A stretch of 51,365 bases of DNA from the NCBI GenBank assembly GCA_024635555.1, contig JAGXIO010000235.1:1-51365 (forward strand), written 5' to 3'. This document shows positions 32,436 through 42,138 of the stretch, in pieces. Below the pieces are notes generated by a model. The model had not been told where the DNA came from and ran no database searches. It saw only the letters and a list, made by a program, of their open reading frames with translations. The translations under genes were made by a program, and so were the position numbers. The number at the start of each line of letters is the position of its first letter. Positions within the stretch are counted from its first letter, which is position 1. The DNA is from Saccharicrinis sp. (GTDB taxonomy: Bacteria; Bacteroidota; Bacteroidia; Bacteroidales; Marinilabiliaceae).

Positions 32436-35400
32436 ATGAAATTTAAAATAACATATACACTTCTCCTCCTTGTTTTTATGTGGGGCTGCTCAACCAAAAA
32501 AAACACCAGCTTGAGTCGTGGTTATCATAACCTCACGGCACACTACAATGTTTATTTTAATGGCAAACAAAGCTTTAAAGAAGGAGTGGAAGCTGTTGAA
32601 GAAGGGAATCAAGACGATTATACACAGGTGCTTTCGGTTTTTCCTGAATCCAAACCAGGAAGCGAATCTGTGGCTTCCAGCCAAATGGACAGAGCCATTG
32701 AAAAAGGCGCCAAGCTGATAAAGAAACATTCAATACGTAAAAAGCCCGAAAAAAAACGAGATGATCAATCGCTCAAATACAAAAAATTTTTAAGTCAGAA
32801 CGAATATAACAAATGGGTGGACAATGCCTACCTCTTAATTGGAAAATCACATTTTTATAAGCATGACTATTATTTGGCCCAACAAAGTTTTGCTTATATG
32901 TTCAGAGAATTTCAAACCGGGCCCGAATGGTACGAAGCCGAGATATGGAATGCACGCGCCGCCATTGAGCTGGACGATTTTGCACAAGCCAAAGTTTTAC
33001 TCGAAAACTACGATCTCGAAGGTAAGGCGCCCTCGAAATTATTTGGTTTATTTGCTGCCACCTACGCCGATTATTATATTCGTCAAAACATGTATAGCGA
33101 GGCTATACCCTTTTTAAATGAAGCAATAAACAGAGCCGATTCGAAATATTATTACCGTAGATACAACTTTATTTTGGCCCAATTACACCAAAAGCAAAAG
33201 CAGTATGCCAATGCAAGCAATGCATACTTGGCCGTTATCAAATCCAATCCTCCCTACGAAATGTCTTTTAACGCTAAGGTAAACCGTGCCGGCGTATTGT
33301 TTGAAGAAGGCGGATTGGAGGCCGTGAAGAAAGAAATAAAAAAGTTGCTTCGCGACAAGCGGAATATGGATTACGAAGATCAAATATATTATGCTTTGGC
33401 TCTAGCTTATAAAGCCGAAAATGAAGAGGCTTTAGCCACAGAAAACCTATTGCTGTCCATCGAAAAAAGCACGGATAACACACATCAAAAAGGTATGTCG
33501 TTTTATAAACTCTCCGAAATATATTATGAGCGCCCTCAATACAAACCGGCCTATTATTATTTAGATACTGCTGTGATTAACCTGAACGAAGATTTTCCGG
33601 GGCTGGATACCATCAAAACGCACCATGAAAATTTGGCTCGCTTGGTTGAAAATATCACTATAGTGGAGCGCGAAGATAGCCTGATAGCCATTATGGCCAT
33701 GCCCGAAGAACAACGGCTGGCTTTTATTGACAATTTGATAGAAAAAGAAAAAGAACGACAGGAAGCGATTAAGATAGCCGAGCAGACAACCCGGGACGGT
33801 GATATATTTTACGATCCGCTCTTAAGTCAATCACAAACCACGACTTCGCAGGGAGGTAAATGGTATTTTTACAACCAGGCATCCGTAGGTATGGGAAAAT
33901 TAGAGTTTGAGAAGCGTTGGGGACGCCGAAAATTGGAGGACAATTGGCGCAGATCTAACAAACAGGTTACGGTTGAAGAACCTAGCTTTGAAAGCATGAA
34001 CGATATATTTGCGGAGCCCAACCCCCTTGCAAAAGATAGCGTATTGGCTAATGAGCTACTCACGGAGAAGTTACCAAAACAACAGGCGAGTAATCCATTA
34101 AGCAGAGAATCATACCTACAGGATTTACCATCGACACCCGAAATGATGCTTGCAGCTCAAAATCGCATACAGGAAGGACTGTTGAATCAGGGCTTGATTT
34201 ACAAAGATGAAATAGATAATATTCCTTATGCCATAGATGCCTTTAACCAATTGATCACCAGGTTTCCGGACGGCCCCTATTTAGAGGATGCCCTAATGAA
34301 CCTTTATCTTGGGTATCAGTTGCAGAATAATACAGCGGGGATGGCCAATATAAAGACCAAACTGATGGAACAATTTCCTGAAGGTGAATTTACCGCCTTT
34401 ATAAATGATCCACAATACGCTGAAAAAAGAGAGGCGCGCAACAAAAAAATGGAGAAGCTTTATCAACAAAGCTATACAAGTTATTTATTCAATGACTTTA
34501 ATGCTCCTATAGCCAACCTTGATCAAGCTATGCAGATAGATAAAAAAAGTGATTTGATGCCCAAATTCAAGTTTTTAGCCGGCTTATCCTATGCCAAAAC
34601 CGGACAGCAGGTTCAGTTTGAGAAGGAACTAAAGGATATTACGAAAGAATATCCCAAAAACGAGATCGCACCCCTGGCTGATAAAATGCTGCGTTTATAT
34701 GCCGATGGCCGCACACCTGTTGCAGGCCCGGTGAGTAGTAATTTAATTACACAACGCACTAAGGGTTTTGCCCTCGAGCAACGAGAACTGGGCAACACAA
34801 ACATTAACGAGGAAGTAGTAAGCTCTTTTACCGTTGACCATAAAGCTAAACACGCCTTAATCGTTTTAGTAAACCCCAGTGCCGACCTAAACAGGCTTAG
34901 ATTTAACATGGCCGATTACAACTTCTCAAAGTTTTTGCTTAACGATTATGAAATAGGTGAAGCACAACTCCCCGATGGGACGCCCCTTTTAAGTGTTTCG
35001 GGTTTTAGCAATCGACTGGAAGCTTTGGATTATTTTTACTCGCTTCGTGAACGCACCGATATTTTTAAAGTCGATAATCTGGAATACAAACAGATGTACG
35101 TTATCACCAACAAAAATATGGAGTATTTGCTTTCATCGGGCGACAAGGACAGATACGATTCTTTTTTTGCGGACAATTATCTCGCCGCCGAAGCGTTTAA
35201 TAACCTAGAGGTAGAACGCAGGCGCGAACAAAAAGAGGCCGCGCAAACCAAAAAACAAGAGGCAGTAAAAGCACAAACTCAGGAAATAGAACAAGCTACC
35301 GAAACAAAAACAGTTTTTACGGAAACCCAAACAACAGTAGCAAAGGAGGTTATTAGTGCAGTTGCCGAAGATGTTTTGGAAAAAAAGGCCGAACTTAAAG

Positions 35401-35873
35401 CAGAAGTAGAAACGCCGGAGCAAGAAAACACAAATACACAAATAACCGAGGTAATCGAAACACCTACCGTTGCAGAGCCGATGTTTAAAACTCCTGTCAT
35501 TGAAAAGCCCGTTTCTGGGTTTACTGTTCAGGAGGGTAGACACAATGCTATTGTAGTGTTTAAAAAAGGAAGTATTGATACCAAGCGAATAGGAATGATA
35601 TTTACCAACTACACCAAAAGTAACTACGGAACTAAATATGAGACGGAACACAAGCCGTTGGAAGATGACTACTATTACGTGATGATTAAAGGTTTTGCAA
35701 ATGCGAACGACGCAGAAGAATATTTAAAGAAAGTGAAGCTGGATAGCTACATAATGCGTGAGGTATCCCGAACCGAAAATTATTTATGGCCTATCACAAA
35801 CGATAACTTTTTACAATTAAAGGGTAAAGATTCCTTTACCTTATATCAGGAATTTTATAAATCGAATTATTAG
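32436..35873 (+). CDS. porW: type IX secretion system TPR lipoprotein PorW/SprE
   Basis: A 1145-residue outer-membrane lipoprotein (lipobox MWGCS, Cys18) with many tetratricopeptide repeats. The mature start CSTKKNTSLSRGYHNLTAHY and the following YNVYFNGKQSFKEG block are characteristic of the PorW/SprE family, needed for T9SS export and, in Flavobacterium, gliding. The C-terminal third has an acidic/Gln-rich linker (about 925-1020) and two related segments beginning HALIVLVNPS and HNAIVVFKKG. The open frame reaches a TTG at 32415; the ATG at 32436 gives a proper lipoprotein signal. porX follows after 10 bases, giving a compact operon of secretion component and regulator. Confidence 0.88.
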   Translation: MKFKITYTLLLLVFMWGCSTKKNTSLSRGYHNLTAHYNVYFNGKQSFKEGVEAVEEGNQDDYTQVLSVFPESKPGSESVASSQMDRAIEKGAKLIKKHSIRKKPEKKRDDQSLKYKKFLSQNEYNKWVDNAYLLIGKSHFYKHDYYLAQQSFAYMFREFQTGPEWYEAEIWNARAAIELDDFAQAKVLLENYDLEGKAPSKLFGLFAATYADYYIRQNMYSEAIPFLNEAINRADSKYYYRRYNFILAQLHQKQKQYANASNAYLAVIKSNPPYEMSFNAKVNRAGVLFEEGGLEAVKKEIKKLLRDKRNMDYEDQIYYALALAYKAENEEALATENLLLSIEKSTDNTHQKGMSFYKLSEIYYERPQYKPAYYYLDTAVINLNEDFPGLDTIKTHHENLARLVENITIVEREDSLIAIMAMPEEQRLAFIDNLIEKEKERQEAIKIAEQTTRDGDIFYDPLLSQSQTTTSQGGKWYFYNQASVGMGKLEFEKRWGRRKLEDNWRRSNKQVTVEEPSFESMNDIFAEPNPLAKDSVLANELLTEKLPKQQASNPLSRESYLQDLPSTPEMMLAAQNRIQEGLLNQGLIYKDEIDNIPYAIDAFNQLITRFPDGPYLEDALMNLYLGYQLQNNTAGMANIKTKLMEQFPEGEFTAFINDPQYAEKREARNKKMEKLYQQSYTSYLFNDFNAPIANLDQAMQIDKKSDLMPKFKFLAGLSYAKTGQQVQFEKELKDITKEYPKNEIAPLADKMLRLYADGRTPVAGPVSSNLITQRTKGFALEQRELGNTNINEEVVSSFTVDHKAKHALIVLVNPSADLNRLRFNMADYNFSKFLLNDYEIGEAQLPDGTPLLSVSGFSNRLEALDYFYSLRERTDIFKVDNLEYKQMYVITNKNMEYLLSSGDKDRYDSFFADNYLAAEAFNNLEVERRREQKEAAQTKKQEAVKAQTQEIEQATETKTVFTETQTTVAKEVISAVAEDVLEKKAELKAEVETPEQENTNTQITEVIETPTVAEPMFKTPVIEKPVSGFTVQEGRHNAIVVFKKGSIDTKRIGMIFTNYTKSNYGTKYETEHKPLEDDYYYVMIKGFANANDAEEYLKKVKLDSYIMREVSRTENYLWPITNDNFLQLKGKDSFTLYQEFYKSNY

Positions 35874-35883
35874 AACAAAACAC

Positions 35884-37446
35884 ATGGCGGATACAAGAAA
35901 GATAAATATATTATGGGTAGATGACGAAATTGATTTGTTAAAAGCTCATATCCTATATTTACAGGAAAAAGGCTTTGAACTTAAAACCGCCAACAACGGA
36001 CAAGATGCACTACACATGGTTGAGATAGAGCATTTTGATTTGATTTTTTTAGATGAAAACATGCCCGGCCTCAGTGGTTTGGAGGTGCTGGCTAAACTAA
36101 AAAACCTGATGCCCGAAGTACCCGTTGTGATGATTACTAAAAGCGAAGAAGAAAATATAATGGATCAAGCCATAGGCAGCAAAATAGCCGACTACCTCAT
36201 TAAGCCTGTTAACCCAACACAAATATTGCTGACCATAAAAAAACATGTTGATCAACGTCGGTTGGTGGCCGAAAAGACAACCAGTAGCTACCAAACTGAA
36301 TTTGGCAAAATAGGGATCAAAATAAACAACTCGAATAGCTTTGCCGACTGGGCCGAAATATATAAGCAGCTGGTTTATTGGGAAATAGAACTTGAAGATA
36401 CCAAAGGTGAGATGGATGAAGTGCTGAAAATGCAAAAAACAGAAGCCAACCATGCCTTTGCAAAGTTTGTAAAACGCAATTACATCGATTGGATAAACAA
36501 TCCCGATGAATATGCCCCGCTCATGTCGCACCAGTTGATGAAAGAAATTATCTTGCCCATGCTGCAAGAGGGTGAAAAAGTGGTGATGCTGGTGATCGAC
36601 AATTTCAGGTTCGACCAATGGCTTATGATAAAGCAAGAAGTACTTAAAACATTTAGACTAGAAGAAGAAGAAATATACAGCAGTATATTGCCCACTGCCA
36701 CGCAGTATGCGCGCAACAGCCTATTTTCTGGGCTGATGCCCGCACAAATAAAAGAGATATATCCGCAATATTGGCTCGAAGAAACCGATGAGGGAAGTAA
36801 AAATCAGTTTGAAGGCGAGTTAACAGGCACCTTTTTTAAACGGTTTCGACATAAGGTAAACTACTCGTACCAAAAGGTGACCAATATGGAAAGTGGCAAA
36901 CAATTGATTGACAATTATGCCAACCTGCTCAACGATGATCTATCAGTAGTGGTTTTCAACTTTGTAGATATGCTGTCGCACGCTCGCACCGAGAGTAAGA
37001 TGATAAAAGAACTGGCTTATGACGAGTCAGCCTATCGTTCGCTTAGTAAATCGTGGTTTTTACATTCGGTTATGAAGGATCTGCTTGATCGCCTAGAAAA
37101 TGAAAAGGTGAAAGTAATCATCACCACCGACCATGGCACTATAAGAGTAAAAAATGCCGTAAAGGTAATTGGTGACAAAGAAACCTCTACCAATTTGCGC
37201 TACAAGCAAGGCCGTAACCTAAACTACAAATCGAAGGAAGTATTTGAAATAACCAAACCAGAAGAGATACAACTGCCCAAGGTAAATGTATCCACAAGTT
37301 ATATATTTGCTACCAATGAGGACTTTTTGGCCTATCCCAACAATTACAACCATTACGTAAGCTACTACAAAGATACCTTTCAGCATGGTGGTGTTTCCAT
37401 GGAGGAAATGTTGATTCCGTATGTGGTGCTATCACCGAAAAAATAA
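35884..37446 (+). CDS. porX: T9SS regulator PorX (receiver plus PglZ domain)
   Basis: A 520-residue protein with a receiver domain (Asp57 in LIFLDENMPGLSG, Lys107 in LIKPV), a helical linker and a C-terminal PglZ domain of the alkaline phosphatase superfamily. The metal and catalytic elements are VIDNFRFDQW, the nucleophile region LPTATQYARNSLFSG, LSHARTES and TTDHGT. Porphyromonas gingivalis PorX pairs with kinase PorY and sigma factor SigP and has phosphodiesterase activity on oligonucleotides. It lies 10 bases after porW and 53 bases before tsaE. No porY is in the window; the ECF sigma at 25102 could be a SigP equivalent, which is not shown. Confidence 0.93.
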   Translation: MADTRKINILWVDDEIDLLKAHILYLQEKGFELKTANNGQDALHMVEIEHFDLIFLDENMPGLSGLEVLAKLKNLMPEVPVVMITKSEEENIMDQAIGSKIADYLIKPVNPTQILLTIKKHVDQRRLVAEKTTSSYQTEFGKIGIKINNSNSFADWAEIYKQLVYWEIELEDTKGEMDEVLKMQKTEANHAFAKFVKRNYIDWINNPDEYAPLMSHQLMKEIILPMLQEGEKVVMLVIDNFRFDQWLMIKQEVLKTFRLEEEEIYSSILPTATQYARNSLFSGLMPAQIKEIYPQYWLEETDEGSKNQFEGELTGTFFKRFRHKVNYSYQKVTNMESGKQLIDNYANLLNDDLSVVVFNFVDMLSHARTESKMIKELAYDESAYRSLSKSWFLHSVMKDLLDRLENEKVKVIITTDHGTIRVKNAVKVIGDKETSTNLRYKQGRNLNYKSKEVFEITKPEEIQLPKVNVSTSYIFATNEDFLAYPNNYNHYVSYYKDTFQHGGVSMEEMLIPYVVLSPKK

Positions 37447-37499
37447 ATATATTTGACAAATAAAGGAAAACATACTGCAACAAGTTAATTACGTGTAAG

Positions 37500-37952
37500 T
37501 TGAAAAAGAAAGACCGCACCTTCCCAATACCTTCCCTCGATAAAATAGATCAGGTAGCCGCAGAATTTATGGCCACCTATAACGAGCCATCCGTATTTTG
37601 TTTTTATGGCAGCATGGGAGCAGGTAAAACAACTTTTATTCAAGCGCTATGCCGCCAACTCAATGTGGTGGATGTGGTTAACAGCCCTTCCTTTTCCATT
37701 GTAAACGAGTACGACACCGACAAGGGCAATAAGATTTACCACTTCGATTTTTATCGATTAAAAGAAGAAAACGAAGCCTTTGATTTGGGTTATGAAGATT
37801 ATTTTTACTCCGATAGCTATTGCTTTGTGGAGTGGCCTGAAAAAATTGCCTCCCTCCTCCCCCTTAAAAGATTCGACGTAAAAATTAGCGTTATGGATGA
37901 TAACAGTGCGAGAGAAATTGAAGTGACGGAGCAGTTAACAGTCGGGAGTTAA
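37500..37952 (+). CDS. tsaE: tRNA threonylcarbamoyladenosine ATPase TsaE
   Basis: A 150-residue ATPase needed with TsaB and TsaD for the t6A37 tRNA modification. It has Walker A FYGSMGAGKTTF, the SPSFSIVNEY segment, HFDFYRL and CFVEWPEKI, all standard. The start is a TTG at 37500 (MKKKDRTFPIPSLDKI when read as Met); the next ATG is 23 codons inside and would remove the first strand of the fold, so the TTG is preferred. It lies 53 bases after porX on the same strand, a neighbourhood often seen in Bacteroidota. Confidence 0.92.
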   Translation: MKKKDRTFPIPSLDKIDQVAAEFMATYNEPSVFCFYGSMGAGKTTFIQALCRQLNVVDVVNSPSFSIVNEYDTDKGNKIYHFDFYRLKEENEAFDLGYEDYFYSDSYCFVEWPEKIASLLPLKRFDVKISVMDDNSAREIEVTEQLTVGS

Positions 37953-37960
37953 TAGTCGGG

Positions 37961-37999
37961 AGCGTAAAGCGTAAAACGGAGAGAATAGCGTACAGCATA
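37961..37999. repeat. dispersed repeat, copy 1 (agcgtaaagcg type)
   Basis: This stretch after tsaE (agcgtaaagcg, then cggagag and agcgtacagca) closely resembles 48362-48388. Both are intergenic and distant from each other, which suggests a short dispersed repeat. Confidence 0.45.
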
Positions 38000-38099
38000 A
38001 AGAAGTGCCGAGTTTTGAAGTGTAACGATATTGGTATGAAAAGTTAATAGTTTAGTGCTTGGTACCAGAATCAGCCTAACTTAACACATCGTAAATGCC

Positions 38100-38146
38100 A
38101 TCCGCGAAACTCTGCGGAAAAGATCCGCGCGAATCTGCGTGAAAAA
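38100..38146. repeat. tandem pair of TCTGCG-type units
   Basis: Two imperfect 23-24-base units, 38100-38122 and 38123-38146, each of the form atccgcg-gaa-tctgcg-gaaaa. The same words occur in the inverted repeat at 49231-49334, so a genome-wide family of TCTGCG repeats is likely. Confidence 0.55.
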
Positions 38147-38196
38147 AATCAACCTATACGTTCTGCATCCTCTTCACGGGTGATGAACGTAAGCAG

Positions 38197-38709
38197 TTAC
38201 ACTCCTCCCATTGCATGTAAAATTTTAAACGCTACTACTTTAAGATGTTCGGTATGCCGTGTATTTTCCAGCAAAGGCATGATGGTTTCAAAGGGAAAAG
38301 TATCGGGTAGTTGATTGTCTTTATGTAGCCCATTAAAAATATGATGTGCACCTTCAACAGCAAATACCGATTCTGAATTATGTATCAATAAATTAAGCAA
38401 GGGTTTTATTGCTGTTTCGCCCTGATGAATAAGACCCTTGGCCGCAATCCATCTAATATCCTGTTCTTTGTCGGTTAACCTTTCAATAAACACTGGTAAT
38501 AGCGATTCATCCCTAATATCTTTAAGTGTCATCATAGCTTCCCATCGATAGATATATTGTGGATGATCCAACAAATCTACCAACGATGATACAGCCACCT
38601 TCCCTTTGCTAACCAATCTATCTCGTGCCTCTTCCCTATCTTTCCCACTTTCGGTACCAAAAACCTCAATAAGCTGCTCAATGCTCAAATCCTGCCAATT
38701 GTTTTTCAT
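38197..38709 (-). CDS. HEAT-repeat protein
   Basis: A 170-residue soluble helical protein built of HEAT-like repeats: DREEARDRLVSKGKVAVSSLVDLLDHP, YRWEAMMTLKDIRDESLLPVFIERLTD, DIRWIAAKGLIHQGETAIKPLLNLL, and a fourth repeat. These repeats usually form a scaffold for protein binding. No enzymatic motif is seen and function is unknown. The ATG at 38709 is chosen; the frame extends three codons further to a TTG. It stands alone with large spacers on both sides. Confidence 0.78.
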   Translation of the reverse strand: MKNNWQDLSIEQLIEVFGTESGKDREEARDRLVSKGKVAVSSLVDLLDHPQYIYRWEAMMTLKDIRDESLLPVFIERLTDKEQDIRWIAAKGLIHQGETAIKPLLNLLIHNSESVFAVEGAHHIFNGLHKDNQLPDTFPFETIMPLLENTRHTEHLKVVAFKILHAMGGV

Positions 38710-38718
38710 TTTATACAA

Positions 38719-38951
38719 ATTAAAATATAGCGTTAAAAGTAATTCGTTTTTTTATAATGATTGCATCAGCTTAGAATTAAATCATAGCTTTTTTTACTAA
38801 TAATATAGATTAATTTGATTAGCCAAGTACATTGTTGTTTGTAACTGGATACCAAACAACAACACAATTGAACATCTTGAAATTTGGTAAGCATTATCCT
38901 CCATATTTTAAACCTACCGAATTCTATAGGTTTAAAACATGGAGAGTGAAA
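38719..38951. other. intergenic region with a long hairpin
   Basis: 233 bases without a gene. It contains a 17-bp inverted repeat with a single mismatch, 38901-38917 with 38928-38944, directly after the trmN stop on the minus strand. This could end trmN transcripts even though no T-run follows. The remaining sequence is AT-rich. Confidence 0.55.
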
Positions 38952-39662
38952 TTAAAACGCTAGGTAAAAATCCTTGTTGAGTTGTTTGTAAGCTTCTGAA
39001 TATTGGTGTCGCCCAAATTCCTCTATAATTAATTCATGCTCTTCTACCAGTGTACTTAACAATGAAAATTCCATCACAGCTCGCTTGGGGGGCTTGCTTG
39101 GCGTAGGCTTTACACAAAGGGTTTTATTCAATTTCAAACCGTATTGGGCAGCAATCTCTTGAAAATTAAGTTTTTCGGCTGCTGGCAAAACCACGCAAAA
39201 ACGACCGGTATCCTGCAATAGTTTTGCGGCTCCTTTAATTAATTCGGTATAATCTAGCTTGTCAGTATGGCGGGCTAAGCTTTTTTTATCACAAGGATTT
39301 TTAAGCGAATGATTAAAATATGGTGGATTACTGACTATCAAATCGTATTTTAAAGCAGGATCATATGTTTTAAAATCAGCGTGAATAACATTTAAACGCT
39401 CAACCCACGGACTAGCAGTAAAGTTAAGCATTGCTTGTTGATAAGCGGCCTCATCCAACTCAATGGCGTGTATTTGGGCGTACTCCGTGCGCTGAGCCAA
39501 CATTAGCGCCACAAGACCGGTTCCCGTGCCAACATCCAAAGCAGACTGAGCCCCTTGCACCGATGCCCAAGCACCCAACAAAACCCCATCAGTTCCCACC
39601 TTCATGGCCGCCAAATCCTGACGGACGGAAAATTGCTTGAAATTAAAAATATCGTTGGCCAT
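38952..39662 (-). CDS. trmN: tRNA1(Val) (adenine37-N6)-methyltransferase
   Basis: A 236-residue SAM-dependent methyltransferase of the TrmN6/YfiC family, modifying A37 of tRNA-Val. The N-terminal block FNFKQFSVRQDLAAMKVGTDGVLLGAW is family-typical, the SAM site is ALDVGTGTGLVALMLAQR and the catalytic motif is VSNPPYF, characteristic of N6-adenine methylation. Length is normal. It lies 2 bases after the DUF2400 gene stop, forming a two-gene operon. Confidence 0.93.
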   Translation of the reverse strand: MANDIFNFKQFSVRQDLAAMKVGTDGVLLGAWASVQGAQSALDVGTGTGLVALMLAQRTEYAQIHAIELDEAAYQQAMLNFTASPWVERLNVIHADFKTYDPALKYDLIVSNPPYFNHSLKNPCDKKSLARHTDKLDYTELIKGAAKLLQDTGRFCVVLPAAEKLNFQEIAAQYGLKLNKTLCVKPTPSKPPKRAVMEFSLLSTLVEEHELIIEEFGRHQYSEAYKQLNKDFYLAF

Positions 39663-39664
39663 CG

Positions 39665-40426
39665 TTAAAACTTTTCAAAAATACCTAATCCAAAGAGGGC
39701 GTAATCGTATTTTATGGGATCTGCTGCATCAAATTCCCTGAGCCTTGCGGTAATTTCCTCTACAGCTTTCCAGTCGCTTTGCTTGCGGGTTAGTAGACCA
39801 AGCTTACGTGCCACATTGCCCGTATGTACATCCAAAGGCAACATCAGATTCGCGGCATCTATGCTTTTCCACAGGCCAAAATCCACCTTCATTTTATCCT
39901 CTCTTACCATCCATCGTAAATACATACAAATACGTTTTGCCGATGAGTTTTTAAGTACATTGGCTATATGCTTTCCAGAACGCTCAGGTGTTCGAAAGGA
40001 AATAAATACGCTACGAAAATGGGTAATAGATTCTTTGATGCTTTTATTGGGTAGGTATCCTGTAGTAAAGACCTTTTCGAGGCCGCCATAGGTGATGTAA
40101 ATATTTCGGAGAGCAAGGATGAAATAACGAAGATCCGTGCCATTAAAGGTACGGTAAACAGGGCCATCGGGTATAGCGCTCACATCGCCATTCATCACAA
40201 AATCGTAAGGTTGGTAATCCATCAGCCTAAGTATATTATGCCCGGCTTTAATAATGGATTGTCGCTGCCCCCACGAAATGGTTGCTGCCAAAAAGCCAGC
40301 AATCTCGATGTCACGTTTTTCAGAAAAAAGCCGAGGTAAGGATATGGGGTCAGTTTCTATGAAGGTAGGCGCATTGTAGGCAAGCACTTTTTCGTCGAGA
40401 AAGGTTTTCAGTTCTGTTGGATTCAT
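39665..40426 (-). CDS. TIGR02757/DUF2400 family protein
   Basis: A 253-residue protein of the TIGR02757 family of Bacteroidota and others, recognised by the IAGFLAATISWGQRQSIIKAG region, the AKRICMYLRWMVREDKMDFGLWK-like block with conserved Arg/Trp, and MLPLDVHTGNVARKLGLLTRKQSDWKAV, which has the flavour of a helix-hairpin-helix DNA repair fold. Function is unknown; DNA binding is only a possibility. It is upstream of trmN with 2 bases between, so they are co-transcribed. Confidence 0.88.
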   Translation of the reverse strand: MNPTELKTFLDEKVLAYNAPTFIETDPISLPRLFSEKRDIEIAGFLAATISWGQRQSIIKAGHNILRLMDYQPYDFVMNGDVSAIPDGPVYRTFNGTDLRYFILALRNIYITYGGLEKVFTTGYLPNKSIKESITHFRSVFISFRTPERSGKHIANVLKNSSAKRICMYLRWMVREDKMKVDFGLWKSIDAANLMLPLDVHTGNVARKLGLLTRKQSDWKAVEEITARLREFDAADPIKYDYALFGLGIFEKF

Positions 40427-40503
40427 TTAAAATCTTTCTAATATTACTGAGGGTGGAGATAAATAAATACCAACACATCCTTCACTTTAAAAACACTTAC
40501 AGT

Positions 40504-41154
40504 TTACTCCACATATCCGTCCTTCATTTTTATTTCGCGGTCACTCAGGTGGGCTAAGTGCAAATCGTGGGTTACAATCACAAAAGTTTGTTTAAACTCA
40601 TCTCTTAGTTTAAAAAAGAGTTTGTGCAGTTCTTCCTGGTTTTGGGAGTCGAGGCTTCCGGTAGGTTCATCGGCAAAAACCACAGCCGGATCATTTATCA
40701 ATGCCCGGGCAATAGCCACGCGTTGTTTTTCGCCGCCGCTTAGCTCAGCAGGCTTATGGGTTTCGCGGTCACGTAAATTTAAAAAAGCAAGCAGGCTTCG
40801 GGCTTTATCCTCACTTTTGGCTTTGTTTTTACCAGCAATAAGCGCAGGTAAAATGATATTTTCCACCGCATTAAACTCGGGCAGCAATTGGTGAAACTGA
40901 AAAACAAAACCGATATTGGTATTACGAAAGCGCGATAGCTCCTTTTCGCTTAACTTTGAGATGGATGTATTATTGATGATAACTTCGCCGGCATTGGGTT
41001 TATCCAGCGTTCCTAATATTTGCAGTAGGGTGGTTTTACCGGCACCGCTGGGTCCAACAATACTCACTACCTCGCCTTGGTGTATATCCAGGTCTATGCC
41101 CTTTAATACCTGCAAGTCGCCAAACTGCTTTGTAATACCCCGTGCTTTAATCAT
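40504..41154 (-). CDS. lolD: ABC transporter ATP-binding protein, LolD type
   Basis: A 216-residue ATPase of the LolD/MacB class with Walker [11 protein letters not shown]-loop [12 protein letters not shown], signature [16 protein letters not shown] and Walker [13 protein letters not shown]. It would power lipoprotein release from the inner membrane when joined to LolCE-type permeases. No permease gene is adjacent; the MacB-type permease at 6173 is distant. LolD is the closest match by length and motifs, but other MacB-type ATPases cannot be excluded. Confidence 0.85.
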   Translation of the reverse strand: MIKARGITKQFGDLQVLKGIDLDIHQGEVVSIVGPSGAGKTTLLQILGTLDKPNAGEVIINNTSISKLSEKELSRFRNTNIGFVFQFHQLLPEFNAVENIILPALIAGKNKAKSEDKARSLLAFLNLRDRETHKPAELSGGEKQRVAIARALINDPAVVFADEPTGSLDSQNQEELHKLFFKLRDEFKQTFVIVTHDLHLAHLSDREIKMKDGYVE

Positions 41155-41163
41155 CCTAAAACT

Positions 41164-42108
41164 TTAAATAATAAAGAGCGACACCATGTAAATTATATAA
41201 GTACACATTAAAACAGCGCCTTTCCATCTGTTTATAATGCTATTTTTAAAAGGCAACATGGCCAGCAATAGCAAGGCCGCCACCCCTATCATCCACCATA
41301 TATCTACCGATATTAACAAGTCCGACACACCAATGGGTTTAATAACAGAGGTGATTCCAAGAATTGCTAAGAGATTAAAGATATTTGAACCGATGATGTT
41401 TCCAATTGAGATGGCTGTTTCTTTTTTAACAGCTGCCATAATAGATGTTGCCAGTTCCGGAACGCTAGTGCCAAAGGCAACCACCGATACACCAATAACG
41501 CGCTCGCTTATATTTAAGCCCTCGGCTACAATTACGACACCATTAACCAATAAAGACGAACCATAATACAAACCCACGGCAGATAGAACAAGCAGTCCGA
41601 TGGCATATTTTATTTTCAACGTAGGTTTTTCCAAAATATCATCCAACTTATTTACCTGCTTACGCGATTTAATTACCGAATAGGTTAGATATATAACTAT
41701 AATAATCAGAAAGATCACACCCTCATAAAATTCTATTAAGTTATTTTGGGCAAAGATAAAAAACAAGAGCGAAGCGCCCATCATAACCACCCAGTCGAAC
41801 AAAACCGAACTACCCTTACTCACTCTTATGGGTAATATAATGGTCACTAAACCAAGCACCAGTGCAATATTGGCGATATTGGAACCGATAACGTTGCCTA
41901 CAGAAATATCGGGTACGCCGTCAAAAACAGCCTTTAAGCTAACAAGAAGTTCTGGTGCAGAGGTTCCAAAAGCTACCACCGTAAGACCCACTACCAAGGT
42001 AGATATCTTCAAGTAGCGAGCAATTTGAACGCTCGATTTAACCAGCCAGTCACCACTAAAAAAAAGCAGGACAAATCCTGCTAATATCATCAATATACCC
42101 ATCAACAT
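41164..42108 (-). CDS. calcium/sodium antiporter (CaCA family)
   Basis: A 314-residue inner-membrane antiporter with about ten helices. The two inverted alpha repeats are present: GLTVVAFGTSAPELLVS with GNVIGSNIANIALVLG in the N-half and GVSVVAFGTSVPELATS with GNIIGSNIFNLLAILG in the C-half. It exports Ca2+ (or takes up Na+ in exchange) in the YrbG/CaxA manner. The start is at 42108; an ATG two codons inside is equally possible. lolD follows after 9 bases, so they may share a transcript. Confidence 0.92.
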   Translation of the reverse strand: MLMGILMILAGFVLLFFSGDWLVKSSVQIARYLKISTLVVGLTVVAFGTSAPELLVSLKAVFDGVPDISVGNVIGSNIANIALVLGLVTIILPIRVSKGSSVLFDWVVMMGASLLFFIFAQNNLIEFYEGVIFLIIIVIYLTYSVIKSRKQVNKLDDILEKPTLKIKYAIGLLVLSAVGLYYGSSLLVNGVVIVAEGLNISERVIGVSVVAFGTSVPELATSIMAAVKKETAISIGNIIGSNIFNLLAILGITSVIKPIGVSDLLISVDIWWMIGVAALLLLAMLPFKNSIINRWKGAVLMCTYIIYMVSLFII

Positions 42109-42138
42109 TTATTAATCAGCTTTATTTATTCTTATCCA

